A stretch of 64,000 nt of DNA from Paenibacillus humicola (GCF_028826105.1 NZ_JAQGPL010000001.1:2010501-2074500), one strand, 5' to 3'. Shown: positions 8,283 to 18,410, numbered from the stretch's first letter. Translations and numbers: made by a program. The notes: generated from the letters alone by a model not told the origin.

Positions 8283-9539
8283 ATGAAGAAAATCATGTTT
8301 ATTACGAACCGGCTTCCATTCCCGAATACGGACGGACGGAAAAACATGCTGCTGCAGTACATTCGCCAGATGAAAGAGATTTACCCGGACAGCGAACTCG
8401 TCAATTTGTCGTTCGTGGACGACACCAGGTATTTGAAGGACCGGCCGGCTGAAATCGACCGGCTGGTCTGCCTGGAGCTGCCCGGACTGGCCGAGAAGCT
8501 GTTTAACGTCGCGGTTTACTCCATGCTGCTGCGCAAATGGCCGCTTCAGGTGGCTGTTTATTACAGCCGAAAAACCCACCGGAAAATAAGGGAAATCGTC
8601 AAGGAAGAGCGTCCGGAGTTTATTTTGTACGACATGGTGCGCGTAGCCGAATATGTGGCGGACGAGCAGGGGCGCAAGGTGCTAAGCTATGACGATTTGC
8701 TCTCGCTGCGCTACAGGCGGCAGCTGGAATGGTTTCAATACATTCCGTCCGTATTCGGAGGCTTCACCGGCAAGCTTCCCGGCAGCATCAAGCGGTTTGC
8801 GGATTTGAAGTTTATCCAGCGCTGGCTGATCGATTTCGAAAGCCGGCTGTTGGACAAATACGAGAAAAAGGTGGCCTCTCAGTTTCACCACCTGATCTTC
8901 ACCTCGCCGGCAGAAGCGCAAAGCTTCCGGAGCGTTACCCGTCACGAGTCGTGCTACGGCATACCGATGAAGTTCGAGCCGGAGCAGCGCAGGGACCGGG
9001 GGCCGCGCCGGTACGACCGGAACAAGCTGGTGTTCGTCGGCAAGATGGACATCCCTCACAACAGCTCCGCCGTCGCTTATTTCTGCGAGCGGATTTGGCC
9101 CGTTATCAAGGCGAAAGCGCCCAAGGCGACGTTTTATATTGTCGGGAAAAACCCGACCCCCGAAGTGCTGCGGCTGCAGGAGCGGTATCCGGGCGTGATC
9201 GTGACCGGCGAGGTGGACGACGTGAAACGGGTCGTCGGCGACGCCGCCCTGATGATCGCCCCGATGCTGTTCGGGACGGGGATCAAGACGAAGATCGTCG
9301 AAGCCATGTCCTGGGGCGTGCCGGTCGTCACCAACCGGATCGGCATCGAAGGGATCGACGCGAATCACGGCGAGGACCTTTTCGTCTGCGATACGGACGA
9401 GGAAGTGGTGCAGAACGTGCTTCTGCTGCTGAACAACGAAGAAATCAACGAAAAAGTATCGCGCAATTCGGTCCGCTATGTGGCCAGCAATTTCAGCAGT
9501 TCCGCCACGCGCAAAAGCATGGAGCTGATCTTGTCCTAG
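8283..9539 (+). CDS. Glycosyltransferase, GT4 family (EPS)
   Basis: A 418-residue GT-B fold transferase. The C-terminal half carries the donor-binding region LVFVGKMDIPHNSSAV, FYIVGKNPTPEV and the E-x7-E-like stretch FGTGIKTKIVEAMSWGVPVV, typical of GT4/GT1-type enzymes related to the sugar transferase/PEP-CTERM GT group. It should add one sugar to the lipid-linked EPS repeat at the cytosolic face. The ATG follows GGGGGAC and is 20 bases after the initiating transferase. Donor and acceptor cannot be read from sequence. Confidence 0.82.
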   Translation: MKKIMFITNRLPFPNTDGRKNMLLQYIRQMKEIYPDSELVNLSFVDDTRYLKDRPAEIDRLVCLELPGLAEKLFNVAVYSMLLRKWPLQVAVYYSRKTHRKIREIVKEERPEFILYDMVRVAEYVADEQGRKVLSYDDLLSLRYRRQLEWFQYIPSVFGGFTGKLPGSIKRFADLKFIQRWLIDFESRLLDKYEKKVASQFHHLIFTSPAEAQSFRSVTRHESCYGIPMKFEPEQRRDRGPRRYDRNKLVFVGKMDIPHNSSAVAYFCERIWPVIKAKAPKATFYIVGKNPTPEVLRLQERYPGVIVTGEVDDVKRVVGDAALMIAPMLFGTGIKTKIVEAMSWGVPVVTNRIGIEGIDANHGEDLFVCDTDEEVVQNVLLLLNNEEINEKVSRNSVRYVASNFSSSATRKSMELILS

Positions 9540-9583
9540 CCACCGGCGGCGAGAATTGGGCGTCAAGTGCAGGTGCATCCGTT

Positions 9584-10888
9584 ATTCGAAACTTAATTGT
9601 CGCGCTGTTTCTGTTCTCGCTGGCGGTCCTGACGTACGACAGCCTGCCGTATTTTCACTTCTCGGTTTATCGCCCGCTGGCGATGTTTCCGATGTTTGCC
9701 GCCTCGCTGCTCATGCTGCTCACCGGCTTCAAGTTCAAGCAGGGGGATTTCTTCCTGCTCGTTTTTGCGGCTTACAGCATCGGGCATTCGCTTGCCGTCT
9801 CGGTCGGATACGGGGATTTGGGCAGCAGCTTTAAGCATATCGTGACGCTGCTGTTCGGTATTTCAATGTACCGGGTCAGCCTCTACATCGCCGAGGAGAC
9901 GAAGAAGGATCCCGGCCTGAAAGGGCGGATCGCCGCAAGCCTGATGATCGCGTTTATCCCTCCGCTGGCGGCCGGTTTTCTGCAAATGCTGGACGCGCTG
10001 TTCGTACACAGCGGCTTCTCCGGCTCGCTTACCGGCTTGTTCTCGGAGAAGGTATACCGCGGACGGATTCAGATGCTGTCCGGCGAGCCGTCGTGGGGCG
10101 CGATTCATATGCTGAGCGGCGGGCTGCTCATGTTTTATTTGTACAAGCAGGGGTACCGGAAGCAGCTTCCGCTGCTGATCTGCACGGCGGTGCTGATGGT
10201 GCTGTCGTTTTCCGCCTATGCGTACAGCGTGCTGCTGATTGCGCTGCTGATTTATGTGCTGATTACGAACAAGAACCGCGGCAGGATGCTGCTCGTGCTG
10301 GGCGCCTGCGTGCTTGTTATTGCAGTGGGCGTTCCGTTCCTGCTGCAGGCGTTCCATGTCAGCGGTTATTTCACCAGCCGGTTCCAGTTTAATTTCAGCC
10401 AGCTGATCGAGACGGACAATTCTTATTTCATCCGGGTCGTGTTCCCCGCCATCGGTTTTATCGAATTTGCCCATCACCCGATTTTCGGGCTTGGGGGCGG
10501 GTTCTATTATAAGGAATTTGCCGATATTTTGCTGAATCGTTTCAGCGACGGGCTGAAGTTCACGGAGGTAAGCGACCTCGTCAACCGCCCCGAAATGGCA
10601 ACGTCCCGGAACCTGCTGGCCAAGCTGTTCGCGGAGGAAGGCCTGATCGGCGTCATTCTGTTCTTCGGGTTTTTGGGGACGATTCTGCGCAGCGCAAGCG
10701 GAAATCCGTACGCGAAATTCGCGTTCGCGCTTTGCATTGCGCTGATTATGAATTTCGATTCGTATTCCTTCGTGAACTTTTGGCTGTTATTCGGGTTCGT
10801 CCGGGGCGGATTTTTCAGCTCGGCACCGGCGGTTCAAGCCGCGGGAGCCGATATGCAGAGCATGAAGGGGATGAAACGGATTGCATGA
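9584..10888 (+). CDS. Wzy-type polysaccharide polymerase (start uncertain)
   Basis: A polytopic membrane protein of about 430 residues with ten or so hydrophobic helices (for example NLIVALFLFSLAVLTY, FFLLVFAAYSIGHSLAVSV, VLLIALLIYVLI, MLLVLGACVLVIAVGVPFLL) and a large loop containing FGLGGGFYYKEF, as in O-antigen polymerases. It would join repeat units on the outer face of the membrane. No ATG, GTG or TTG in frame precedes the first helix: the first canonical start is ATG 9683, which would remove that helix. I place the start at an ATT (9584) with AGGTG upstream as the best guess. It overlaps the next gene by 4 bases (ATGA). Confidence 0.7.
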   Translation: MRNLIVALFLFSLAVLTYDSLPYFHFSVYRPLAMFPMFAASLLMLLTGFKFKQGDFFLLVFAAYSIGHSLAVSVGYGDLGSSFKHIVTLLFGISMYRVSLYIAEETKKDPGLKGRIAASLMIAFIPPLAAGFLQMLDALFVHSGFSGSLTGLFSEKVYRGRIQMLSGEPSWGAIHMLSGGLLMFYLYKQGYRKQLPLLICTAVLMVLSFSAYAYSVLLIALLIYVLITNKNRGRMLLVLGACVLVIAVGVPFLLQAFHVSGYFTSRFQFNFSQLIETDNSYFIRVVFPAIGFIEFAHHPIFGLGGGFYYKEFADILLNRFSDGLKFTEVSDLVNRPEMATSRNLLAKLFAEEGLIGVILFFGFLGTILRSASGNPYAKFAFALCIALIMNFDSYSFVNFWLLFGFVRGGFFSSAPAVQAAGADMQSMKGMKRIA

Positions 10889-12102
10889 GAGTTGTCATTG
10901 TAAATAGCTTGTACACGCCGCATATTATCGGGGGCGCGGAAATTTCGACGCAAATACTGGCGGAAACGCTGACCCAGGTAGCGGATGTGCATGTGCTGAC
11001 GGTAGGCGGACAGAAACGTGGCGACGGCATTCGTACGGAATCGATAAACGGCGTCACCGTTCACCGTCTCCCCTACAGCAATCTGTACTGGATCGGAGAC
11101 GGAGGGGGACGCGGCACGCTGCACAAAGTCGCCCGGAGGCTCGTCGATCTGTACAATCCGCTGCTGATTCGGGAGGTGCGGCGACGGCTTTCCGAGCTTG
11201 AGCCGGATCTGATTCATACCCAGAACCTGTCCGGGTTCGGGGCCGCCATCTGGTCGTCGGCAGGCAAGGAAGTGCCGATCGTGCATACGCTGAGGGATTA
11301 CTCGCTTCTTTCGCCGGTCAGCTCGCCGATTTCGAATGCCGCGCTTGCGCGCGCGTATCACCTGACCTCGCTCGGCGTAAGCAGGCGGGTAGCGGCGGTT
11401 GTCGGCATTTCGTCGCACATTTTGAACCGGCATACGGAAGCGGGCTTATTCCCGAATGCCGTCAAGTCGGTCATCCCGAACGTCGTGGACGGCGATATCG
11501 CCGGCGCGGACAAGGAGTTTGACCGCAAGCCGCTGCGAATCGGCTATTTCGGCCGGATCGAGCCCGAGAAAGGCGTCCGCGAGCTGGCCGAAGCGGTGCG
11601 GTCGCTTCCGCGCGAGCTGGTGGAGCAGGTGACGTTTTGCGGGGACGGCAGCTTCAGACCGAAGCTGATGGAGCTCTGCCGCGAGGACAGCCGCTTTATC
11701 TTTACCGGCAAGGTGACGCCGATCGAAGCCCGGCGGTTCATGGCCATGGCGGACGTGACGTTCGTGCCGTCGATTTGGGAAGAGCCATTCGGCCGGGTCA
11801 TTATCGAATCCTACCAGGTCGGTACGCCGGTATACGCTTCTGCCGTCGGCGGCATTCCGGACGCCGTCTGGAATCCGGAGGAGTTTCTGTTCGAGCCCGG
11901 CAGCGCCGATTCGATCAAAACGAAAATCGCCGCCTTCCACGCCTTGACGGGCGAGCAGAAGCGGCGGATAAAAGCCTTGTGCCTGCAGCACTGCCAGAAA
12001 TTTACGAAGCAGTCGCTGCTCGACAATCATCTGTCGCTGTACGCGCAAATCGCGAAAACGAGCCGGGCCGGTTACCCGTTCGCAGCCGCAAACGGGAGGT
12101 GA
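10885..12102 (+). CDS. Glycosyltransferase, GT4 family (EPS)
   Basis: A 405-residue GT-B enzyme with the GT4 N-terminus VVIVNSLYTPHIIGGAEIS, the hinge IGYFGRIEPEKGV and the donor-binding EX7E motif in EEPFGRVIIESYQVGTPVYA. The acceptor-binding N-terminal domain is unusual to none of the known specificities I can name. It starts at an ATG that overlaps the wzy stop codon, so the two are translated together. Role: one elongation step of the EPS repeat unit at the inner face of the membrane. Confidence 0.85.
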   Translation: MRVVIVNSLYTPHIIGGAEISTQILAETLTQVADVHVLTVGGQKRGDGIRTESINGVTVHRLPYSNLYWIGDGGGRGTLHKVARRLVDLYNPLLIREVRRRLSELEPDLIHTQNLSGFGAAIWSSAGKEVPIVHTLRDYSLLSPVSSPISNAALARAYHLTSLGVSRRVAAVVGISSHILNRHTEAGLFPNAVKSVIPNVVDGDIAGADKEFDRKPLRIGYFGRIEPEKGVRELAEAVRSLPRELVEQVTFCGDGSFRPKLMELCREDSRFIFTGKVTPIEARRFMAMADVTFVPSIWEEPFGRVIIESYQVGTPVYASAVGGIPDAVWNPEEFLFEPGSADSIKTKIAAFHALTGEQKRRIKALCLQHCQKFTKQSLLDNHLSLYAQIAKTSRAGYPFAAANGR

Positions 12103-12108
12103 AGGAGC

Positions 12109-13155
12109 TTGCGTAATCCGACGATTTATATGTCGCCCAAATTCAGCCCGGACAACAAATACAGCGAGCTGCTCACCCGCTCGATCGAGCGTGCCGGCCT
12201 TCGCGTCGAGCATTACGACAAGAAAGCCATGCTGAAGCCGAGCCGGGGCGATATCGTTCATCTGCATTGGCCGAGCAATTCGTACCGGGCATCCGTATTT
12301 CCGCTGACGGTCGTTAAATCGGCCCTGTTTGCCCTGCTCCTGCTTTATTACCGGCTGCTGGGCGTGCGGCTGTTCTGGACCGTGCACAACGTCTGGCCGC
12401 ATTCGGGCAAATCGCGGTGGGATTACGTGATGCGCAAACTGATTTTAACGGTCTGCCATCAGGCCTTCGTTCTTAGCGAGACGGTGAAGAAGGAGGCTGC
12501 CGCCGTGTTCGGCGTGCCGGAGGGCAAGCTGATCGTGACGCCGCACGGTCACTACGTGGACGCGTATGCGAGCAGCGGCACCGATATCCGGGCGCGGTTC
12601 GGCATTCCGCAGGACCGGTTCCTGTTCCTGTTTGTCGGCCGGATCAACGCGTACAAAGGCGTGGACAAGCTGGTTGAGGCTTATGCGTCGCTAAAGTCGG
12701 AATCTACCGCGCTGCTGATCGCAGGGCGGGTCGATACTGGATACAACCTCGATTTTATCGACGGCGCCGGCGGCGGATCGATCACCGTTTATCCGCAGTT
12801 CGTGGACGACGGCGAGCTGGCCGATTACTTGAACGCAGCCGACGCGGTCGTGCTCCCGTATAACCAGATCTCGACATCGGGAAGCGCGATTCTGGCGCTG
12901 TCCCATCACAAGCCGGTCGTTGCGCCGAAGCTCGGCGCGCTCGGGGAGTACGTATCCGAAGGGTGCGGCATTCTTTACGATCCGGCGGATCCGGACGGCC
13001 TGCGCAAGGCGCTGCGATTGTCCATGGAGATGGATATGCGGGAAACGCGCAAGCATATTGCGGCGAAGCTGAGAGAGCTGGACTGGAGCCGGATTGCCGG
13101 GAAAATGATCGGCGTCTACACCGGCACGCATCAGAGGTACGAGGTGAATGCATGA
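12109..13155 (+). CDS. Glycosyltransferase, GT4-like (EPS)
   Basis: A 348-residue GT-B enzyme. The N-terminal domain has the DIVHLHWPS motif and a hydrophobic patch (SALFALLLLYYRLLGVRLFW) likely to sit on the membrane, followed by VHNVWPH; the C-terminal domain has FLFLFVGRINAYKGVDKL and the donor site VVLPYNQISTSGSAILALSH. This arrangement resembles EPS transferases such as the GumH/AceA type, but the exact sugar is not determinable. The start is TTG 12109, 7 bases after GGAGGTG. The stop overlaps the next start (ATGA). Confidence 0.8.
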   Translation: MRNPTIYMSPKFSPDNKYSELLTRSIERAGLRVEHYDKKAMLKPSRGDIVHLHWPSNSYRASVFPLTVVKSALFALLLLYYRLLGVRLFWTVHNVWPHSGKSRWDYVMRKLILTVCHQAFVLSETVKKEAAAVFGVPEGKLIVTPHGHYVDAYASSGTDIRARFGIPQDRFLFLFVGRINAYKGVDKLVEAYASLKSESTALLIAGRVDTGYNLDFIDGAGGGSITVYPQFVDDGELADYLNAADAVVLPYNQISTSGSAILALSHHKPVVAPKLGALGEYVSEGCGILYDPADPDGLRKALRLSMEMDMRETRKHIAAKLRELDWSRIAGKMIGVYTGTHQRYEVNA

Positions 13156-14039
13156 AAGCGTCAATAGCGATTTGCACGCACAATCGCGCAGCGGATGTGA
13201 AGGAGGCGCTCCTCAGTCTGCTGAAGCAAAGCTTTAGCGGTCCTTTCGAGGTCATTGTCATCGATAACCGCTCCACCGACCATACGAAGCAGGTGGTAGA
13301 AGAATTCCAGCACATGGTCGACATCCCGATTCATTACGTCTACGAGGAGAAGCTTGGCTTGTCCGTCGCCCGGAACCGTGCGATCCGCGAAGCGAAAGGC
13401 GAATACGTGCTCTTCCTGGACGACGACGCGGTCGCCTCGGAGGATTGGATACGGAGCATCGTCGCCCTGTTCGACCTGGACCCGCGCATCGGATGCGTCG
13501 GCGGCAAAATCGATCCCGCCTGGGAAGGCAGCCCTCCGCTTTGGCTGCCGCCGGAAAACCGTCCCTTGTATACGATACTCGATTATGCGGACGAAATCGT
13601 AGAGATGGTCAAGCCGGCGATTCCGTACGGCGCGAACGTCGCGTTCCGCATGTCGGTGTTCGATAAGATCAAGCCGTTCCGGGAGGATCTCGGCCGGGTG
13701 GGCAGCAATTTGCTCTCCAGCGAAGAAACCGAGCTGATCGACCGGATCCGGGCGCATTATTCGGTCTATTATACGCCTCACGCTTCGGTGCTGCACAAAA
13801 TTCCGCGCAGCCGGATCAGCCGGAAATGGCTGCTTCGCCGCATTTACTGGCAGGGCGTGAGCAGCGCGGTCAGCTCAAACCGGAAATCGGCCCTTTTCCT
13901 GAAATCGCTCGTGAAGGTGCCGGTTTTTGCGCTGCTTACCGTCGTGTTCGCTTACGACAAGCAGCGGATTTTTCGCAATGTGAGCAAGCTATTCTATAAC
14001 AACGGCCAGATCAGCGGCGTGCTGCGTATTTATCAATGA
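13152..14039 (+). CDS. Glycosyltransferase, GT2 family (EPS)
   Basis: A 295-residue GT-A fold transferase with the GT2 signatures ASIAICTHNRAADV, VIVIDNRSTDHT, the metal-binding DDD in VLFLDDDAVASEDW, and a C-terminal amphipathic/hydrophobic segment (VPVFALLTVVFAYD) that may hold it to the membrane. It has the RIGCVGGKIDPAWEG region of EPS GT2 enzymes. The ATG lies inside the stop of the preceding gene with GAGGTGAA just upstream. It would add a sugar to the growing lipid-linked repeat. Confidence 0.88.
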   Translation: MKASIAICTHNRAADVKEALLSLLKQSFSGPFEVIVIDNRSTDHTKQVVEEFQHMVDIPIHYVYEEKLGLSVARNRAIREAKGEYVLFLDDDAVASEDWIRSIVALFDLDPRIGCVGGKIDPAWEGSPPLWLPPENRPLYTILDYADEIVEMVKPAIPYGANVAFRMSVFDKIKPFREDLGRVGSNLLSSEETELIDRIRAHYSVYYTPHASVLHKIPRSRISRKWLLRRIYWQGVSSAVSSNRKSALFLKSLVKVPVFALLTVVFAYDKQRIFRNVSKLFYNNGQISGVLRIYQ

Positions 14040-14070
14040 ACGTACTACTCGGGGTAAGGAAGTCGAAAAG

Positions 14071-15414
14071 ATGATGAATGTACCGGCTTTGAGAAAAGCG
14101 TTGTCCGGCGAAGGCGTATTCCGCACGATTCTGAATACGAGCGCAGCCAATTTATTCATAATGGTGCTGAGCACCTTGACCTCCATCGTGACGGCGCGCT
14201 TGTTCGGAGTCGTCGGCAAAGGCGAATTTTCAGCGATCCTGTTTTGGCCGACGCTGCTTTCGGGCCTTGTCGGGTTCGGGCTTTCCACGTCCCTGATCTA
14301 CAACATGAAGATGAATGCGAATTGGGCTGCGGCTTACGTGAGAGCAGGCTTCATGTTTCAAATCCCGGTCAGCATCGTTGTCGGCACGGTCGCCTGGATT
14401 TTCCTGCCCCATTGGCTCGGAAATTACCCGGCTTCCGTCGTCGAAATCGCAAAATGGTATACCGTCATTACGCTGCCTATGCTGCTGGCCGTCAACCTTC
14501 TGTCGGCGCTGACGCAAAGCTTGGACAAATTCAGCCTGTACAACGGTCTTCGGCTGTACGTGCCGCTCAGCAACCTGATCGGTCTGCTGGTGCTGTGGGC
14601 CTGCGGCGGTCTGAACCTGCAAAACGGCGCGATCGCGTTTTTCATCACCAGCATGATGGTCGTCTTCTGGTCGCTGTTCAAGCTGCGGCGCGAGCTCAGC
14701 TTCAACTGGCTGCGGAATTTGACGGACCGTTTCGTGCTGAAATCGCTTTTCGGTTACGGCGGAAGGGTGTTCGGCGTCGAGCTGCTCGGCACGCTTTATT
14801 CGCAGTGCGACAAGCTCATTATTCTGACGCTGCTGAAGCCGAGGGATTTCGGGCTGTATACGGTCGTTTATACGCTGTCGCGCGTGTTTAACGTCGTGCA
14901 GATGGCCATCTCGAACGTCATATTCCCGAAGGTGACCGGCCTCGATAAAGAGAAAATCGTCGCCACGGTCGGCAGAGCGTTCCGGCTGTCGTTCCTGCTT
15001 ATGCTGATCGCCGTCATCCCGGGGATGATCATCGGCCGGTATTTGCTCGGGCTGCTGTTCGGCGCGCAGTTTCTGGAAGCGAGCACCGCTTTCTACCTGC
15101 TCTGCCTCGAATGTATTCTCGGCGGCGGCTCGTGGATTCTCGCGTCCTCATTCAACGCGATGGGACGACCCGGGCTTGTGGTGATGCGCCAGCTGATTGC
15201 GCTCGCCGCAACGGTCGGTCTTTTCTTCGTCTTTACCCCGCTGTACGGACTGAACGGCATTGCGCTGGCCCTGCTGCTCGGCGCGGTGATCCGGATCGTC
15301 GTTACGATTGCGTCGATGCGCGTGGTTTTCAAGGTGCGTGTCGCGGACATGCTGTTCGACAAAAACGATATGCGTTTCCTGTTTGCGCGTTTATCGCGAA
15401 AAGTTCAGTCCTGA
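14071..15414 (+). CDS. Wzx-type lipid-linked oligosaccharide flippase
   Basis: A 447-residue membrane protein with about twelve to fourteen helices, in the oligosaccharidyl-lipid/MATE-like flippase family. Typical elements are the N-terminal [40 protein letters not shown] and the mid-protein [27 protein letters not shown]. It would move the finished lipid-linked repeat to the outside, where Wzy polymerises it. The ATG at 14071 (or the next codon, 14074) follows GGGGTAAGGAAG. It lies 31 bases after the GT2 gene. Confidence 0.88.
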   Translation: MMNVPALRKALSGEGVFRTILNTSAANLFIMVLSTLTSIVTARLFGVVGKGEFSAILFWPTLLSGLVGFGLSTSLIYNMKMNANWAAAYVRAGFMFQIPVSIVVGTVAWIFLPHWLGNYPASVVEIAKWYTVITLPMLLAVNLLSALTQSLDKFSLYNGLRLYVPLSNLIGLLVLWACGGLNLQNGAIAFFITSMMVVFWSLFKLRRELSFNWLRNLTDRFVLKSLFGYGGRVFGVELLGTLYSQCDKLIILTLLKPRDFGLYTVVYTLSRVFNVVQMAISNVIFPKVTGLDKEKIVATVGRAFRLSFLLMLIAVIPGMIIGRYLLGLLFGAQFLEASTAFYLLCLECILGGGSWILASSFNAMGRPGLVVMRQLIALAATVGLFFVFTPLYGLNGIALALLLGAVIRIVVTIASMRVVFKVRVADMLFDKNDMRFLFARLSRKVQS

Positions 15415-15430
15415 CGCCGACAACGGAAGG

Positions 15431-15997
15431 ATGTCTGCTGCAAAGATGAGCACAAGAAAACGAAGGTTTGGCGAATATGTAAGATTTGCGTTCCGCCTCG
15501 GGCGCGGCATGCTGTTCAAGAGGAAGACGGACCGCTGCGGCAAGCTGCTTCGCGTCTGCGGCAGGGTGAAGGTATCGAAGGCCCCGCGGGCCAGGCTGCT
15601 GCTCGGCGATCGGGTAATGCTGTTTCAAAATACCGGGTTTTATTTGGATGCCGGCGACGCCGTGATCGAAATCGGCGACCGCACGTTCATTAACCGGCGG
15701 TCCGAAATCGTCTGCAAGCAGCTTGTGAAAATCGGCCGTGACTGTGCGATTTCATGGGATGTGTGCATCACGGATACCGATATTCACGCGCTGGAGGGGG
15801 CCGAGACCACGAAGCCGACCGTCATCGGGGACCGGGTCTGGATCGGCAACAAAGCGGTCGTTCTGAAAGGCGTTACGATCGGCGACGGCGCCGTCGTCGC
15901 AGCCGGCTCGGTCGTGTCGAAGGACGTGCCCGCAAATACGCTGGTCGCCGGCGTTCCGGCAAAGCCGATCCGGAATAACGTCCGGTGGCGCCTGTAA
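15431..15997 (+). CDS. Hexapeptide-repeat acetyltransferase (EPS decoration)
   Basis: A 188-residue beta-helix acyltransferase with hexapeptide repeats ([51 protein letters not shown]) and the family ending [10 protein letters not shown]. The motif DTDIHAL supplies the usual catalytic-loop His. In an EPS cluster it most likely O-acetylates the polymer repeat. ATG 15431 directly abuts GGAAGG, while ATG 15446 is 15 bases away from it, so either may be used. It is 16 bases after the flippase gene. Confidence 0.82.
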   Translation: MSAAKMSTRKRRFGEYVRFAFRLGRGMLFKRKTDRCGKLLRVCGRVKVSKAPRARLLLGDRVMLFQNTGFYLDAGDAVIEIGDRTFINRRSEIVCKQLVKIGRDCAISWDVCITDTDIHALEGAETTKPTVIGDRVWIGNKAVVLKGVTIGDGAVVAAGSVVSKDVPANTLVAGVPAKPIRNNVRWRL

Positions 15998-16054
15998 CTG
16001 CAGGCCGCGCGAAGCAGCTTGAAGGAGAAAGAGACGTACAAAGGAGACGGATCG

Positions 16055-17011
16055 ATGGAAACCATGCAGTTCGCTCATCCGATGGATGAGCTCAAAAACC
16101 GGCTGCGCCAAATCTTGAACGTAATCCCGCCCCAATCCAGCATTTATTACATCGATTACCCGGTTCACGGCAATGGCGGCGATCTCCTCATTATGAAAGG
16201 GACGGAGGCGTTCTTCAAGGATTACGGCATCCGGGTTCAGGCGCGCTACAGCGTGCTCGATTTTCCGGATAAGCTGGCGATTCCGAGCAATCATATCATC
16301 GTCCTGCACGGCGGCGGCAACTTCGGCGACCTTTATCCGGCGCACCAGAGGCTGCGCGAGAAAATCGTGGCGGACTATCCGGACCATCGCGTCGTGATGC
16401 TGCCCCAGACGATATTTTACAAGGATCCTGCCGAATTCGACCGCACGGCTGCCGTTTTCAACCGCCACCATGATCTGCACCTCTTCGTGCGGGACACGTT
16501 CTCGCAGGAAATGGCGCAGGAGCGGTTCAAGACGTGCGGCGTCTATTTATCCCCGGATATGGCTCACCAGCTGTGGCCGATTCGCACCCGGACCGTGCCC
16601 GAGAAGGAAATGCTTCTTTTCCTCCGCACCGATATCGAGAAGACGGCGGAGCAGGAGAAGCTGGAGGCTTCGGGTCAGGGCGATCATTTGGACTGGTCCT
16701 CGCTCTTCAGCCGGGCGGAGCACAAATCGATCCGTCTCTTGACGAAGGTGGCGCAGAAGAGCAAAGGCATCGTGCCGGTCGGCGCAATTTGGAGCAAATA
16801 TACGGATTACCTGGTCGGTAAAGCGGTCAAGCGGTTCAGCTCGTACAAGACCGTACAGACATCAAGGCTTCACGGACACATTCTATCCTGTCTGATGGAT
16901 AAACCGAACATCCTGCTGGACAATTCTTACGGAAAAAACGCAAGTTATTACCGTACGTGGACCGGAGGTATCGCAAACGCGCAGTTAATGGCGGACAAGG
17001 CGGGAAAATAG
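16055..17011 (+). CDS. Polysaccharide pyruvyl transferase family protein
   Basis: A 318-residue protein of the polysaccharide pyruvyl transferase family. Conserved parts are YYIDYPVHGNGGDLLIMKG near the N-terminus, IIVLHGGGNFGDLYP, VMLPQTIFY and the C-terminal RLHGHILSCLMDKPNILLDNSYGK with the family His in SRLHG. Members use phosphoenolpyruvate to put ketal pyruvate on sugars, giving the EPS negative charge; B. subtilis EpsO/EpsI are of this type. The ATG at 16055 is 8 bases after AAGGAG; an upstream TTG at 16019 is rejected for lack of such a site. Confidence 0.85.
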   Translation: METMQFAHPMDELKNRLRQILNVIPPQSSIYYIDYPVHGNGGDLLIMKGTEAFFKDYGIRVQARYSVLDFPDKLAIPSNHIIVLHGGGNFGDLYPAHQRLREKIVADYPDHRVVMLPQTIFYKDPAEFDRTAAVFNRHHDLHLFVRDTFSQEMAQERFKTCGVYLSPDMAHQLWPIRTRTVPEKEMLLFLRTDIEKTAEQEKLEASGQGDHLDWSSLFSRAEHKSIRLLTKVAQKSKGIVPVGAIWSKYTDYLVGKAVKRFSSYKTVQTSRLHGHILSCLMDKPNILLDNSYGKNASYYRTWTGGIANAQLMADKAGK

Positions 17012-17026
17012 AATGGAGGGATCCTT

Positions 17027-18397
17027 ATGAAAGTCGTACTTCTTTCGGGAGGCTCGGGCAAACGGCTGTGGCCGCTTTCCAACGATTCTCGGTCGAAGCA
17101 GTTTTTGAAAATTCTCAAAAATGCGGACGGCCATCTCGAATCGATGATTCAGCGGGTTTGGGGACAAATCGGGGAAGCCGGACTGAGGGAACACGCTTAC
17201 GTGGCGACCAGCAAGCCGCAGGTGGAGATGATCTACAGCCAGCTCGGCAGCGAGGTCAATCTGATCGTCGAGCCGGAAAGAAGGGATACGTTCCCGGCCA
17301 TCGCGCTTGCGGCCGCCTTCCTGTATTCGGTGGAGGGCGTCAACCTGAACGAGACGATCGTCGTCATGCCCGTCGATCCGTTCGTGGAGCAATCGTTTTT
17401 TCACCGGCTGAAGGAGCTGGAGCGGGTGCTCGAAAGCGCGGGCACCGATCTGGCGCTGATGGGCGTGCAGCCGACTTATCCGTCGGAAAAATACGGCTAC
17501 ATCATCCCGAAGCCGGATGAAGGCGACGGCCGCGGCTTCATCGAGGTGCAGAGCTTCCGCGAGAAGCCCTGCCAGGAAGAAGCGGAGGCGATGATTCGCC
17601 AAAACGGGCTTTGGAACTGCGGCGTATTTGCCTTCAAGCTCGATTTTCTGATCAACATTCTGATTGCAAACGAGCTTCCGATCCAATACGACGAAATGCT
17701 GAAGCGATACGGCAGGCTGCCGAAAATCAGCTTCGATTACGAAGTGGTGGAGCGGGCCAACCGGGTAGCCGCCGTTCGCTACGAGGGCTCCTGGAAGGAT
17801 CTCGGCACCTGGAATACGCTGACCGAGGAAATCGAATCCTCGCTGATCGGCAAAGGCATCATTACGGACAGCTCGGAGAACGCGCATGTTATTAACGAGC
17901 TGGATATCCCGATCACGCTGCTGGGCCTGTCCGACGTCGTCGTCGCGGCGAGTCCCGACGGCATTCTCGTTGCCGACAAAGCCGCAAGCCCGCTCATCAA
18001 GGACGTGATGAAGCATTCGGAGCAGCGGCCGATGTACGAGGAGCGGCGCTGGGGCCGCTACCGCGTGCTGGATTACGTGAAATATCCGGACGGACGGGAA
18101 GTGCTGACGAAGCGGATCTTTATAGCGGCGGGCAAAAACTTGAGCTATCAATATCACAGCCTCCGCGACGAGGTGTGGACGGTCGTTTCCGGCCACGGGG
18201 AGATGGTGCTCAACGAACGACACTTTTCGATCAGCGCCGGCGATGTGCTTACGATACCGAAAGAGAACAAGCACAGCCTGCTTGCGATTTCGGACATCGA
18301 AATTATCGAGGTGCAGACCGGCTCGGAGCTGATTGAAGAGGATATCGTCCGGCTCGAGCTCGAGTGGAACGAGATCGTGCAGCTCTGCACGGTATAA
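17027..18397 (+). CDS. manC: Mannose-1-phosphate guanylyltransferase with cupin domain
   Basis: A 456-residue enzyme making GDP-mannose. The nucleotidyltransferase domain has LLSGGSGKRLWPLSN at residues 5-19, EPERRDTFPAIALAA, the metal-binding VVMPVDPFV and FREKP. From about residue 345 a cupin domain follows (RWGRYRVLDYVKYPDGREV, LSYQYHSLRDEVWTVVSG), as in type II mannose isomerase-guanylyltransferases. Whether the isomerase activity is present is uncertain. The ATG follows GGAGGGATCC. GDP-mannose would supply a mannosyl residue to the EPS. A tandem repeat separates it from ugd. Confidence 0.88.
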   Translation: MKVVLLSGGSGKRLWPLSNDSRSKQFLKILKNADGHLESMIQRVWGQIGEAGLREHAYVATSKPQVEMIYSQLGSEVNLIVEPERRDTFPAIALAAAFLYSVEGVNLNETIVVMPVDPFVEQSFFHRLKELERVLESAGTDLALMGVQPTYPSEKYGYIIPKPDEGDGRGFIEVQSFREKPCQEEAEAMIRQNGLWNCGVFAFKLDFLINILIANELPIQYDEMLKRYGRLPKISFDYEVVERANRVAAVRYEGSWKDLGTWNTLTEEIESSLIGKGIITDSSENAHVINELDIPITLLGLSDVVVAASPDGILVADKAASPLIKDVMKHSEQRPMYEERRWGRYRVLDYVKYPDGREVLTKRIFIAAGKNLSYQYHSLRDEVWTVVSGHGEMVLNERHFSISAGDVLTIPKENKHSLLAISDIEIIEVQTGSELIEEDIVRLELEWNEIVQLCTV

Positions 18398-18410
18398 TCA
18401 AGAAGGAAAC

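Noticed and set aside
8729..9583. Long N-terminal extension of the Wzy reading frame
   Set aside because: This part overlaps the upstream glycosyltransferase in another frame, is Arg/Pro/Gly-rich and resembles no protein; only the part after about 9584 is membrane-like.
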